13,593 bases of DNA from an uncultured Eubacterium sp. (GTDB lineage Bacteria; Bacillota; Clostridia; Lachnospirales; Lachnospiraceae): NCBI GenBank assembly GCA_905236735.1, contig CAJOOU010000043.1:1-13593 (forward strand), given 5' to 3'. Each line of letters starts with the position of its first letter. Position 1 is the stretch's first letter. Made by a program: the position numbers and the translations under genes. Shown one piece after another: positions 6,289-13,593 of the stretch. The notes under the pieces were generated by a model. That model had not been told where the DNA came from, ran no database searches, and saw only the letters and a list, made by a program, of their open reading frames with translations.

Positions 6289-7263
6289 AGTGAAGTATTA
6301 TCTCAAAACGAGATAGACAATCTGCTCGCGGCTCTATCCAGCGGAGAGCTCGATGTGGATGAAATGAAAGACGGTCCTGAGAAACAGGTCAAGAACTATG
6401 ATTTTGCAAGACCTGCCAAATTCTCAAAGGAACACCTTCGTACACTCGAAATTATTTTTGAACATTACGGAAGACTTATTTCTACCAACCTGCCGGCATA
6501 CCTTCGCAAGAATATACAGGTTGAGGTAATGAACTCCGAAGCAGTAACTTATTCGGAGTTTTCCAACGCCCTGTCAAATCCTGTTATGCTCGGCATAGTG
6601 GACTTTCAGCCACTTAAGGGCAATATTATCATGGAACTTGCTTCCAATCTTGTATTTGCTATGGTAGACAGGATGCTCGGAGGTCCGGGAGAACCTCTGG
6701 AGCATGAAAGGGATTTTTCGGAGATTGAGCTTCTCATTATTGAGAGAATTATGAATGTGTGTGTCAATCTGCTCCGGGAGCCATGGGAAAATGTGGTGGA
6801 AATAAATCCGAGACTTGAAAGAATAGAGACTAATTCCCAGTTTGCACAGATTATTTCACCGAGTGAGATGATTGCTATTGTTACTCTTAATATCAAAATC
6901 GGCGAAGTGGAAGGTCTTATGAATATCTGTCTTCCTTATCTGACACTGGAAGAAGTAATGGACAAGATTAATACCAAGTATTGGTTCTCTGCCAGCCAGA
7001 GCGAAGAGGGATATAATAATTCCGAACAGATTGAAATGCTTATTGAAAAGGCGCCTATGCCTATTACGGCCATACTCGGCACAAGCAGCATTTCGGTCGG
7101 AGATTTTATCAATCTTCAGGTGGGCGATATTATCAGAATTGATACGAGAGTGGAAGATGAGCTTGATGTATATGTCGGCAGCATTAAGAAATTTAAGGCC
7201 CTGCCGGGTGCATCCGGTGATGATTACGCCGTAAGAGTTACATCGATAATCAGAGAGAAATAA
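6286..7263 (+). CDS. fliM: Flagellar motor switch protein FliM
   Basis: 325 aa, TTG start. FliM is part of the C-ring; it binds phosphorylated CheY and passes the signal to FliG. The N-terminal CheY-P docking motif LSQNEIDNLL is at residues 5-14. The middle CheC-like domain (about 40-235) contains the FliG-contact loop LGGPGEP (131-137). The C-terminal SpoA domain (about 246-322; NLQVGDIIRID, AVRVTSI) pairs with the SpoA domain of FliY. Length is typical (about 330 aa). It is followed 21 bases later by fliY and preceded by a 41-base gap holding only the ribosome site. Confidence 0.98.
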   Translation: MSEVLSQNEIDNLLAALSSGELDVDEMKDGPEKQVKNYDFARPAKFSKEHLRTLEIIFEHYGRLISTNLPAYLRKNIQVEVMNSEAVTYSEFSNALSNPVMLGIVDFQPLKGNIIMELASNLVFAMVDRMLGGPGEPLEHERDFSEIELLIIERIMNVCVNLLREPWENVVEINPRLERIETNSQFAQIISPSEMIAIVTLNIKIGEVEGLMNICLPYLTLEEVMDKINTKYWFSASQSEEGYNNSEQIEMLIEKAPMPITAILGTSSISVGDFINLQVGDIIRIDTRVEDELDVYVGSIKKFKALPGASGDDYAVRVTSIIREK

Positions 7264-7284
7264 AGAAAGGGGGATACTTTTCTC

Positions 7285-8463
7285 ATGGATGGAATGCTAT
7301 CTCAAAATGAAATAAACGCATTGCTCAATGACATGGACGACGACAGCGAAGGCGAACGCCTTAGTGATGTCGAGAGAGACGCCGTCGGAGAGATTGCCAA
7401 TATAAGTATGGGTACAGCAGCTACCACACTTTTTTCTCTCGTTAACCAAAGAGTGGAAATTTCAACTCCGGTAGTGACACCGGCGACCTGGGATGATATA
7501 GTAGATAATTATGAGAGACCGAGTGTATTTATCAGAATAGCATACACGGTAGGTCTTGATGGCAGCAATATACTTGTACTTAAGGAGCATGATGTTAAGA
7601 TTATCACCGACCTTATGATGGGAGGTGACGGCACCAATACCGAGGGAGACCTGAGTGAACTTCATTTAAGTGCCATAAGTGAGGCTATGAACCAGATGAT
7701 GGGTTCGGCAGCGACCTCGCTTTCGTCAATGCTCGACAAGACAATCGATATCAGCCCGCCAAAGGCGGATTTGGTAGATTTTAATGCAACATATGATGAG
7801 GCAAATATTGACTCATTCCTTGCAGGGGAGTTCGTTAAGATTTCTTTCAAGCTTGAAATAGGAGATCTTATTGACAGTGAGATTATGCAGCTGTATCCGT
7901 ATTCTTTCGCAAGAGAGATGTATCAGGCATACTGCAAATCAATGGGACTTCCGGCAGACGGGGATGATTCACCGGCACCGGCGCCGGCACAGGCGCAGCC
8001 ACAGCCGGAACCTGCGCCGGCACCGACGCCGGCAGCTGCTCCGCCACCTGCACCCACACCGCCGCCACAGGCGGCTCCTCAAATGGGAATGCCGATGGGA
8101 CAGCCTATGGGAATGCCAATGGGACAGCCTATGTATTATGACCCGAATATGATGGCAGCTCAGCAGGTAAATGTACAGCCGGCACAATTCCAGCCGCTGA
8201 TGGGGGATTTTAATCCTCTACAGCAACAGGAAAATATAGACCTGATTATGGATGTGCCCCTTGATGTGACAGTAGAGCTTGGACGCACTACAAAGTCTAT
8301 TCAGGAAATACTTGAGTTTAACCCCGGAACAATCATCGAGCTTGACAAAATTGCCGGAGAGCCGATAGATGTCCTGGTTAACGGTAAATATGTAGCCAAA
8401 GGAGAGGTCGTTGTTATCGAAGAAAGCTTTGGAGTGCGTATTACTGAGATTATAAAAGATTAA
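7285..8463 (+). CDS. fliY: Flagellar motor switch phosphatase FliY (FliN-type SpoA domain)
   Basis: 392 aa. FliY combines a CheY-P docking motif, a CheC/CheX-type phosphatase domain and a FliN-like SpoA domain, so it both builds the switch and dephosphorylates CheY-P. MLSQNEINALL is at residues 4-14. Two intact D/S-x3-E-x2-N-x22-P active sites are visible: D32/E36/N39/P62 and S129/E133/N136/P159. A linker of about 88 residues (225-312), rich in Pro, Ala, Gln and Met, includes the octapeptide MGMPMGQP twice. The SpoA domain is at about 316-388 (DVPLDVTVELG to FGVRITEI). AAAGGGGGA lies ten bases before the ATG; a second in-frame ATG at 7294 is less well placed. The linker's GC-rich, GCCGGC-type codons give it a base composition unlike its neighbours. 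Confidence 0.97.
   Translation: MDGMLSQNEINALLNDMDDDSEGERLSDVERDAVGEIANISMGTAATTLFSLVNQRVEISTPVVTPATWDDIVDNYERPSVFIRIAYTVGLDGSNILVLKEHDVKIITDLMMGGDGTNTEGDLSELHLSAISEAMNQMMGSAATSLSSMLDKTIDISPPKADLVDFNATYDEANIDSFLAGEFVKISFKLEIGDLIDSEIMQLYPYSFAREMYQAYCKSMGLPADGDDSPAPAPAQAQPQPEPAPAPTPAAAPPPAPTPPPQAAPQMGMPMGQPMGMPMGQPMYYDPNMMAAQQVNVQPAQFQPLMGDFNPLQQQENIDLIMDVPLDVTVELGRTTKSIQEILEFNPGTIIELDKIAGEPIDVLVNGKYVAKGEVVVIEESFGVRITEIIKD
8083..8130 (+). repeat. 24-bp tandem duplication in the fliY linker
   Basis: Two adjacent 24-base units (8083-8106 and 8107-8130) differ at one base (CCG versus CCA) and encode the octapeptide MGMPMGQP twice. It is an in-frame duplication in the flexible linker, so copy number may vary between strains without breaking the protein. 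Confidence 0.95.
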
Positions 8464-8492
8464 TAATCATATATGACAAGGAGAAGAAAGAT

Positions 8493-8855
8493 ATGGCAAA
8501 GAATATTTTAATTTGTGATGATGCTGCCTTCATGAGAATGATGATTAAGGACATCCTTACAAAGAACGGTTACAATGTAGTTGGTGAGGCAGAAAACGGA
8601 CTTAAGGCAGTAGAGAAGTATGCTGAAACATCACCGGATCTTGTGCTTATGGATATTACCATGCCTGAGATGGATGGTATTCAGGCTTTAAAGAAAATCA
8701 GAGAGTCTGATGCCAATGCAGTTGTAATTATGTGTTCTGCCATGGGACAGCAGGCTATGGTTATTGAGGCTATTCAGTCCGGAGCCAAGGACTTTATAGT
8801 TAAACCGTTCCAGGCCGACAGAGTTATCGAGGCTGTTAAAAAAGTACTGGGATAA
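8493..8855 (+). CDS. cheY: Chemotaxis response regulator CheY
   Basis: 120 aa, a single receiver domain with no output domain. CheA phosphorylates CheY, which then binds FliM/FliY to change motor rotation. The acidic pocket D9/D10, the phosphorylated D54 (LVLMDITMPEMDG), switch residue S82, aromatic F101 and K104 (VKPF) are all present. AAGGAG lies nine bases before the ATG. Its place between fliY and fliO is the same as in Bacillus subtilis and supports chemotaxis CheY over an unrelated single-domain regulator. Its stop overlaps the fliO start by one base. Confidence 0.97.
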   Translation: MAKNILICDDAAFMRMMIKDILTKNGYNVVGEAENGLKAVEKYAETSPDLVLMDITMPEMDGIQALKKIRESDANAVVIMCSAMGQQAMVIEAIQSGAKDFIVKPFQADRVIEAVKKVLG

Positions 8856-9253
8856 TGATTATACTGGGATCAGTGTCGAATTTTTTGCAGTTTATTGTTG
8901 TCTTGCTGATATTTATTTTTGTGTTGGTGCTCACCTATGTGGTTACAAAGCTTCTGGCAGGATATCAGCAGGGCAATATGACTAATAAAAATATAAAGAC
9001 CATTGAAACATACAGGATTACCCAGAACAAATATATTCAGATTGTTCAGATAGGTAATAAGTATGTAGCTATTAGTGTGTGCAAAGATACCGTTACTTTT
9101 CTTACCGAACTTTCCGAGGAGGATATTATCTATCTGCCAAAGCCCGGAGAAAACGGGTTTTCCGGAGGAGAAGCAGGTTTTACGGAAATATTCTCAAAGG
9201 TAGCAGGCAAGGCGGTGGCGGGTATTAAGAAGACAGGTAAAACAGATGAGTAA
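8855..9253 (+). CDS. fliO: Flagellar biosynthesis protein FliO
   Basis: 132 aa. FliO assists assembly of the FliP/FliQ/FliR core of the export gate. One long hydrophobic helix (about 9-33) is followed by a small cytoplasmic domain typical of FliO/FliZ (IKTIETYRITQNKYIQIVQIGNKYVAI). The C-terminal tail is low in conservation. The ATG overlaps the last base of the cheY stop codon, and no clear ribosome site is seen, so translation probably depends on cheY. FliO is poorly conserved, so context between cheY and fliP carries weight. Confidence 0.9.
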   Translation: MIILGSVSNFLQFIVVLLIFIFVLVLTYVVTKLLAGYQQGNMTNKNIKTIETYRITQNKYIQIVQIGNKYVAISVCKDTVTFLTELSEEDIIYLPKPGENGFSGGEAGFTEIFSKVAGKAVAGIKKTGKTDE

Positions 9254-10094
9254 AGGGAAGAAAATTTGTTTAACCGTGTCTCTGATAATTAGTGCTGTTT
9301 TTTTGAGTCTTGTACTTGCAGTGGCTCATACCCAGAGGGTATACGCTACGACTACAGACGGTATTTATACCGACCTGACTGACGACGACGGGCTTATTTC
9401 ATCTACTGATGATGATGAAAATGCTGCGGGAAACGGTTTCAGTATTACATACAACAACGGAGACGGAACCCTGTCCGGAGCGCTTAGGATACTTATTGTT
9501 CTTACGGTAATATCCCTTGCGCCGTCAATTCTAATAATGCTTACCTCGTTTACGAGGATAATAATTGTACTGCATTTTGTCAGACAGGCAATAGGTACAC
9601 AGACTGCCCCACCCAATCAGGTATTGGTTGGGCTTGCTTTGTTTTTGACGCTTTTTATCATGAGCCCGGTTTTTACTGAAATAAATGAGGTAGCACTTAA
9701 GCCGCTTGATGCCGGGGAAATCACCGAGCAGGAAGCTCTGGATGCCGGACTTGTTCCTTTGAGAGAGTTTATGTACGGACAGACACAGACCAAGGACCTT
9801 AATCTCTTTTTGGAAATTTCGGGGTATGAGGATGCGGAGAGCGCAGACGATGTGCCTTTCAATGTGCTTGTGCCGTCGTTTATACTTAGTGAGCTGAGGA
9901 CGGCTTTTATAATCGGTTTTTTGATTTATATACCGTTTATCATCATCGACATGGTTGTTGCGTCGGTGCTGATGTCAATGGGTATGATGATGCTGCCGCC
10001 CACTACGATTTCCATGCCGTTTAAGATACTTTTGTTCATTCTTGCGGACGGTTGGGATCTTGTTATCGGAAATCTGGTAAAGACATTTTATTAA
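9246..10094 (+). CDS. fliP: Flagellar export gate protein FliP
   Basis: 282 aa. FliP forms, with FliQ and FliR, the helical export gate through which rod, hook and filament subunits leave. A signal peptide is visible at about 1-34, with a likely cut after VYA. Family signatures are clear: FTRIIIVLHFVRQAIGTQ, PPNQVLVGLALFLTLFIMSP and IIDMVVASVLMSMGMMMLPP. Four membrane helices follow the signal. It is longer than Bacillus FliP (about 220 aa) mainly because of the signal peptide and an Asp-rich segment (about 38-58) between it and the first helix. The ATG overlaps the end of fliO by 8 bases, suggesting coupling. Confidence 0.97.
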   Translation: MSKGKKICLTVSLIISAVFLSLVLAVAHTQRVYATTTDGIYTDLTDDDGLISSTDDDENAAGNGFSITYNNGDGTLSGALRILIVLTVISLAPSILIMLTSFTRIIIVLHFVRQAIGTQTAPPNQVLVGLALFLTLFIMSPVFTEINEVALKPLDAGEITEQEALDAGLVPLREFMYGQTQTKDLNLFLEISGYEDAESADDVPFNVLVPSFILSELRTAFIIGFLIYIPFIIIDMVVASVLMSMGMMMLPPTTISMPFKILLFILADGWDLVIGNLVKTFY

Positions 10095-10101
10095 AGTAAG
10101 A

Positions 10102-10120
10102 AAGGGGGATGGACTTTATG
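10102..10120 (+). promoter_or_regulatory. Ribosome binding site that decides the fliQ start
   Basis: AAGGGGG (10102-10108) touches the first ATG (10109) and is nine bases before the in-frame ATG at 10118. Only the second ATG has usable spacing, and it also gives the usual FliQ length. Confidence 0.75.
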
Positions 10121-10390
10121 ATTACTGCTGAGCAGGTTATGGATTTAACCAGAGAGTCTATTTATCTTATAATAATCTGCGGCGCTCCGTGCCTTTTGGT
10201 ATCGCTTGTCGTCGGACTTGTTGTCAGTATTTTTCAGACTGTGACATCCATCCAGGAACAGACACTTACCTTTGTACCCAAGATTTTAAGTGTGTTTGTG
10301 GTAATAATGCTTTTCGGAGGCTGGATTATAAACAATATTACCACCTTCATGGCTGATTTATGCAATAATTTCAGCGTATATTTAGGATAA
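10118..10390 (+). CDS. fliQ: Flagellar export gate protein FliQ
   Basis: 90 aa from the ATG at 10118 (93 aa if the ATG at 10109 is used, which is too close to its ribosome site). FliQ packs around the FliP/FliR gate in four copies as a two-helix hairpin. Two membrane helices are visible (about 13-38 and 50-75) with the conserved loop FQTVTSIQEQTLTFVPKI between them, the family hallmark. The start MITAEQVMDLTRESIYL resembles other FliQ N-termini. It sits 23 bases after fliP and 4 before fliR. Confidence 0.96.
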   Translation: MITAEQVMDLTRESIYLIIICGAPCLLVSLVVGLVVSIFQTVTSIQEQTLTFVPKILSVFVVIMLFGGWIINNITTFMADLCNNFSVYLG

Positions 10391-10394
10391 CGGT

Positions 10395-11174
10395 ATGGTA
10401 AGCTACTCTTTTACGCTGGAGGCATTTGAATATTTTCTGCTTATAATGGTGAGGATTACGAGCTTTGTGATGACGGCACCGTTTTTTAATCTCGATTCCT
10501 TCCCGGGAAGGGTTAAAATCGGGTTTTCCGGTCTTACATCAATACTGTTGTTTTATACGCTGCCCGCAGCCTCCCTCGATTATGACAGTGTTTACGGGTA
10601 TGCCATCATCATTATAAAAGAGGCTATGACAGGTCTTTTGCTTGGATTTGCCACAAATATCTGTACATATATAGTGCTTTTTTCAGGAAGATTGATAGAT
10701 ATGGAGGTAGGACTTTCCATGGCGACTGTTATGGATCCGACCACAAGAGAACAGTCTTCGCTTACCGGTACATTCTACAATAACATGATTATGATGATGC
10801 TCGTTGTACTGGATATGCACCTTTTTATTTTCAGGTCTTTCGTGGACTGTTTTGAGGTAATCCCAATATCGCAGGCTATATTTGACTATGACCATCTTTA
10901 CCAGTCGATGATTACATTTATTACCGATTATATGGTTATAGGATTCAGGATAATACTTCCTGTTTTTGTCAGTATTATGCTTCTTAATGTAATACTTGCC
11001 ATTATGGCAAAGGTTGCACCGCAGATGAATATGTTTGCCGTAGGTATGCAGCTTAAGATTATTGTGGGATTTATGGTGCTATATGTGGTTACCGACCTTA
11101 TGACATATATTTCAAATTATGTGTTTGAAGAAATGAAGAAGATGATGGTGCTTTTTGCACGGGGAATGTATTAG
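10395..11174 (+). CDS. fliR: Flagellar export gate protein FliR
   Basis: 259 aa, normal for FliR. It is the single-copy subunit of the FliP5Q4R1 export gate in the inner membrane. Several hydrophobic helices alternate with short loops. Conserved elements include RITSFVMTAPFF near the N-terminus, KEAMTGLLLGFATNICTYIVLFSGRLIDMEVGLSMA split around a helix boundary, and AKVAPQMNMFAVGMQLKI near the C-terminus. AGGA lies seven bases upstream of the ATG. The stop is two bases from the flhB start. Confidence 0.97.
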   Translation: MVSYSFTLEAFEYFLLIMVRITSFVMTAPFFNLDSFPGRVKIGFSGLTSILLFYTLPAASLDYDSVYGYAIIIIKEAMTGLLLGFATNICTYIVLFSGRLIDMEVGLSMATVMDPTTREQSSLTGTFYNNMIMMMLVVLDMHLFIFRSFVDCFEVIPISQAIFDYDHLYQSMITFITDYMVIGFRIILPVFVSIMLLNVILAIMAKVAPQMNMFAVGMQLKIIVGFMVLYVVTDLMTYISNYVFEEMKKMMVLFARGMY

Positions 11175-11176
11175 AC

Positions 11177-12313
11177 ATGGAAGAATTATTCATAGGCAAA
11201 GGCGTGGTTATACCGCTTGATTTGCAGTTTTTCGCAGATGATGCCGGGGATAAAACCGAAGAGCCTACAGCCAAAAAGCTTGATGATGCCAGAAAAAAAG
11301 GTCAGGTTTCAAAGAGCAAGGATTTGACCAATGCCGTTGAGCTTATAGCTCTCTTTGTTATCCTTAAGGTAATGATGGGAACCATAGGTTCAAACCTTTT
11401 GAATAATTTTGAAGGATACTACCGGCTGATACCCGATATTGTCCATGACAACGGACAAGGTCTTACACTTGTGACCTTTAACTACCTTTTGAGAAACTGT
11501 ATTGTCAGAATGATTGTAATATGTATACCGATTTTTCTCATAGGTATGTTTGTTACTATATTAATAAACATTTACCAGGTTAAGTGGAGGATAACCACTG
11601 AGCCTCTGCAGCCGAAGTTCTCAAAAATGAATCCCCTGTCGGGATTTAAGAGGATTTTTTCGATGCAGTCCGTGATGGAACTTTTAAAGTCAATAGCGAA
11701 AATCCTGCTTATTGCGATAGTGGCCTATACGGAGATAAAAAACAATTCGGATGTGCTTTTTGCCCTTTATGACATACCTCTTTTCAGAGCAATAGCCGTG
11801 CTTGGAAGCATAGCCATAAATATGGGCATTAAAATTTCCGTACTCATGCTTGTTATCGGCATTGTGGATTATGTATATCAGAAACATAAATTCCACAAGG
11901 ATATGATGATGACAAAGCAGGAGGTTAAGGATGAGTACAAAAATGCCGAAGGAAGTCCGGATGTAAAGAGCAAACAGAGGCAGAGGATGAGAGAGGCATC
12001 AAGAAGGCGAATGATGCAGGATGTACCTCAGGCGGATGTCATTATTACAAACCCGACACATATAGCTGTGGCATTAAAGTATACTCCCGGGGAGCAACAG
12101 GCGCCTGTGCTTGTGGCTAAAGGAGAAGATTATCTGGCACAGAAAATAAAAGAAATTGCCAGAGAAAACGATATAGAGATAGTTGAAAACAAACCTCTTG
12201 CAAGGATGATATATATGAATGTGGAGATAGGGGAGATGATACCTCCCGAGCTCTACCAGGCTGTGGCTGATGTGCTTGTATATGTCGGAAAGATAAAGGG
12301 GAAATTTAAATAA
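11177..12313 (+). CDS. flhB: Flagellar export substrate-switch protein FlhB
   Basis: 378 aa. FlhB sits at the export gate and switches it from rod/hook to filament substrates. The N-terminus LDLQFFADDAGDKTEEPT, followed by basic DARKKGQVSKSKDL, is the family signature. Four membrane helices span roughly residues 55-230, then a cytoplasmic domain carries the self-cleaving NPTH motif at 292-295 (cut after N292) within ITNPTHIAVALKY. All catalytic elements are intact. The ATG is two bases after the fliR stop with only a weak GGGG upstream, so coupling to fliR is likely. Confidence 0.98.
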   Translation: MEELFIGKGVVIPLDLQFFADDAGDKTEEPTAKKLDDARKKGQVSKSKDLTNAVELIALFVILKVMMGTIGSNLLNNFEGYYRLIPDIVHDNGQGLTLVTFNYLLRNCIVRMIVICIPIFLIGMFVTILINIYQVKWRITTEPLQPKFSKMNPLSGFKRIFSMQSVMELLKSIAKILLIAIVAYTEIKNNSDVLFALYDIPLFRAIAVLGSIAINMGIKISVLMLVIGIVDYVYQKHKFHKDMMMTKQEVKDEYKNAEGSPDVKSKQRQRMREASRRRMMQDVPQADVIITNPTHIAVALKYTPGEQQAPVLVAKGEDYLAQKIKEIARENDIEIVENKPLARMIYMNVEIGEMIPPELYQAVADVLVYVGKIKGKFK

Positions 12314-12333
12314 AAAGAAAGGAAGGTGAGAGA

Positions 12334-13593
12334 ATGATTAAAAAATCAGATGTTGGTATAGCACTGTATATACTTGCCGCTGTATTCTTTTTCATCATTC
12401 CTATTCCTTCCTTTGTGCTAGACCTTATGCTTGCGCTGAATATATCGATAGCTCTCATTGTACTTATGAATGTTATCTTTGTTACCGAAGTGCTTGATAT
12501 GTCATTTTTCCCGACCTTGCTTTTGTTTACGACGATTTTCAGGATAGCGCTTAATGTATCTTCGACAAGACTTATCCTTACCACCGGAAGCCCCGGTAAT
12601 GTCGTTTCCACCTTCGGACAGTTCGTCGGAGGAGGCAACCTCGTCATCGGTGCCATTATCTTTATTATCCTTATCATTATACAGTTTGTTGTTATCAATA
12701 AGGGTTCGGAGCGAGTATCTGAGGTAACGGCAAGATTTACACTTGACGCTATGCCGGGTAAACAGATGGCTATTGATGCCGACCTTAATACCGGTGCCAT
12801 AGACGATAAAGAAGCAAAAAGAAGAAGAGATAAAATACAGGAAGAGGCATCGTTCTTTGGTTCCATGGACGGTGCCACAAAGTATGTAAAGGGAGATGCG
12901 ACCGCAGGTCTTATTATTACCGGAGTAAACCTTGCCGGAGGAACGATAATGGGTATGATGAGAGACGGACTGCCGGCTCTCGAGGCGCTTCAGACATTTG
13001 GCGTGCTTACCATAGGTGACGGACTTTCTTCACAGATTCCGTCTCTTCTCATATCGCTTTCAACAGGTATACTTGTCACCAAGGCGTCCAAGGAGTCTGA
13101 TGTGGGAACTGTACTTATCAGTCAGCTTTTCGGTATACCGAAGGTACTTTATATAGTGGGTGGGGTTATTATGTTCCTTGGAATTGCAACCCCGCTTTCA
13201 ATCCCGATTTTCCTTAGCTACGGAGCGGCATTTATAGCGGCGGGAAGAGTGGTTGAGAAAAATCTCGGAGTTGAGGCTATAACCGAAGAAGTGACTGCGG
13301 AAGAAACCGAGGCCGAGGAGATAAGGCGGCCGGAGAATGTTACCTCGCTTTTACATGTCGATCCTATAGAGCTGGAGTTCGGTTACGGTATTATACCGCT
13401 TGCTGATGTGAATCAGGGCGGAGACCTTCTTGACAGGGTTGTTATGATTAGACGCCAGATAGCTTTGGAACTCGGTACTGTGGTACCGATAATAAGACTC
13501 AGGGATAATATCCAGCTCAACCCCAATCAGTACATTATAAAAATAAAGGGAATACAGGTGACGGAAGGAGAAATCCTATTCGACCATTATATG
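12334..13593 (+). CDS. flhA: Flagellar export protein FlhA, 5' part
   Basis: 420 codons are visible and the frame stays open to the window edge; FlhA is usually about 680-700 aa, so roughly the C-terminal 40% is missing. FlhA uses ion flow to power export, and its nonameric cytoplasmic ring receives chaperone-substrate complexes. The visible part includes the membrane domain with about eight helices and the FHIPEP signature RIALNVSSTRLIL followed by GQFVGGGN. The cytoplasmic loop has FTLDAMPGKQMAIDADLNTG and ASFFGSMDGATKYVKGDA. After the last helix comes an acidic linker (EEVTAEETEAEEIRR, about 321-335), then the start of the soluble domain (ELEFGYGIIPLAD). AAGGTGA lies four bases before the ATG. 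Confidence 0.98.
   Translation, partial: MIKKSDVGIALYILAAVFFFIIPIPSFVLDLMLALNISIALIVLMNVIFVTEVLDMSFFPTLLLFTTIFRIALNVSSTRLILTTGSPGNVVSTFGQFVGGGNLVIGAIIFIILIIIQFVVINKGSERVSEVTARFTLDAMPGKQMAIDADLNTGAIDDKEAKRRRDKIQEEASFFGSMDGATKYVKGDATAGLIITGVNLAGGTIMGMMRDGLPALEALQTFGVLTIGDGLSSQIPSLLISLSTGILVTKASKESDVGTVLISQLFGIPKVLYIVGGVIMFLGIATPLSIPIFLSYGAAFIAAGRVVEKNLGVEAITEEVTAEETEAEEIRRPENVTSLLHVDPIELEFGYGIIPLADVNQGGDLLDRVVMIRRQIALELGTVVPIIRLRDNIQLNPNQYIIKIKGIQVTEGEILFDHYM

Noticed and set aside
7031..7234. 67-codon plus-strand frame inside fliM
   Set aside because: Overlaps the conserved SpoA region of FliM in another frame and has no independent support.
8083..8130. CRISPR-like or mobile repeat
   Set aside because: The two units are directly adjacent, in frame and coding, with no spacers; it is a coding tandem duplication.
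7871..8187. Arg/His-rich and Ala/Val/Pro-rich frames on both strands in the fliY linker
   Set aside because: These are alternative-frame readings of GC-rich low-complexity linker DNA, which lacks stop codons in several frames. No ribosome sites or family features.
12306..12878. 190-codon open frame on the minus strand
   Set aside because: It lies opposite the strongly conserved start of flhA and shows no family resemblance; it is a shadow of the FlhA coding pattern.

Overview
The window is a stretch of flagellar and chemotaxis chromosome from a motile, anaerobic-type Bacillota. The best fit is a member of the Lachnospiraceae (Butyrivibrio/Roseburia/Lachnospira-like); this rests on gene order, moderate-to-low GC, a FliY-type switch protein with a CheC-like domain, a CheY gene inside the export operon, and a lysine/threonine-rich surface protein ending in a fibronectin III domain. 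The genus is not decided by the sequence. All convincing genes are on the + strand.

Layout. (1) Bases 1-2097 hold the 3' part of a large secreted or surface protein, closed by a strong terminator hairpin. (2) Bases 2190-2615 encode the mechanosensitive channel MscL with a C-terminal zinc ribbon. (3) Bases 2625-3822 hold a self-contained unit: a perfect-looking sigma-28 (SigD/FliA) promoter, a leader with two small hairpins that both expose GGA in their loops, and an uncharacterised 356-aa protein with three calcium-loop motifs and no Sec signal, followed by a terminator. (4) From about 3956 a promoter region with a palindrome and direct repeats precedes a tightly packed operon: motA-motB-fliL-fliM-fliY-cheY-fliO-fliP-fliQ-fliR-flhB-flhA. 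The operon runs off the right edge inside flhA.

How the genes work together. MotA/MotB form the ion-driven stator and FliL supports it. FliM and FliY belong to the C-ring switch; both carry an N-terminal CheY-P docking motif, and FliY also carries two intact CheC-type phosphatase sites, so it should both bind CheY-P and switch it off. CheY is the diffusible response regulator. FliO/P/Q/R, FlhB and FlhA are the membrane part of the flagellar type III export apparatus. Gene junctions are short or overlapping, consistent with one translationally coupled transcript. The stator sequence looks more like the sodium-type PomAB/MotPS group than the proton-type MotAB group.

The part most worth pursuing is the 2625-3822 unit. 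A late-flagellar promoter, a possible CsrA-responsive leader and a calcium-binding protein without a Sec signal together suggest an undescribed motility-coregulated protein, possibly exported by the flagellar machinery. That function is inference. No RNA genes, insertion sequences or CRISPR arrays were seen, and no gap between genes exceeds about 210 bases.
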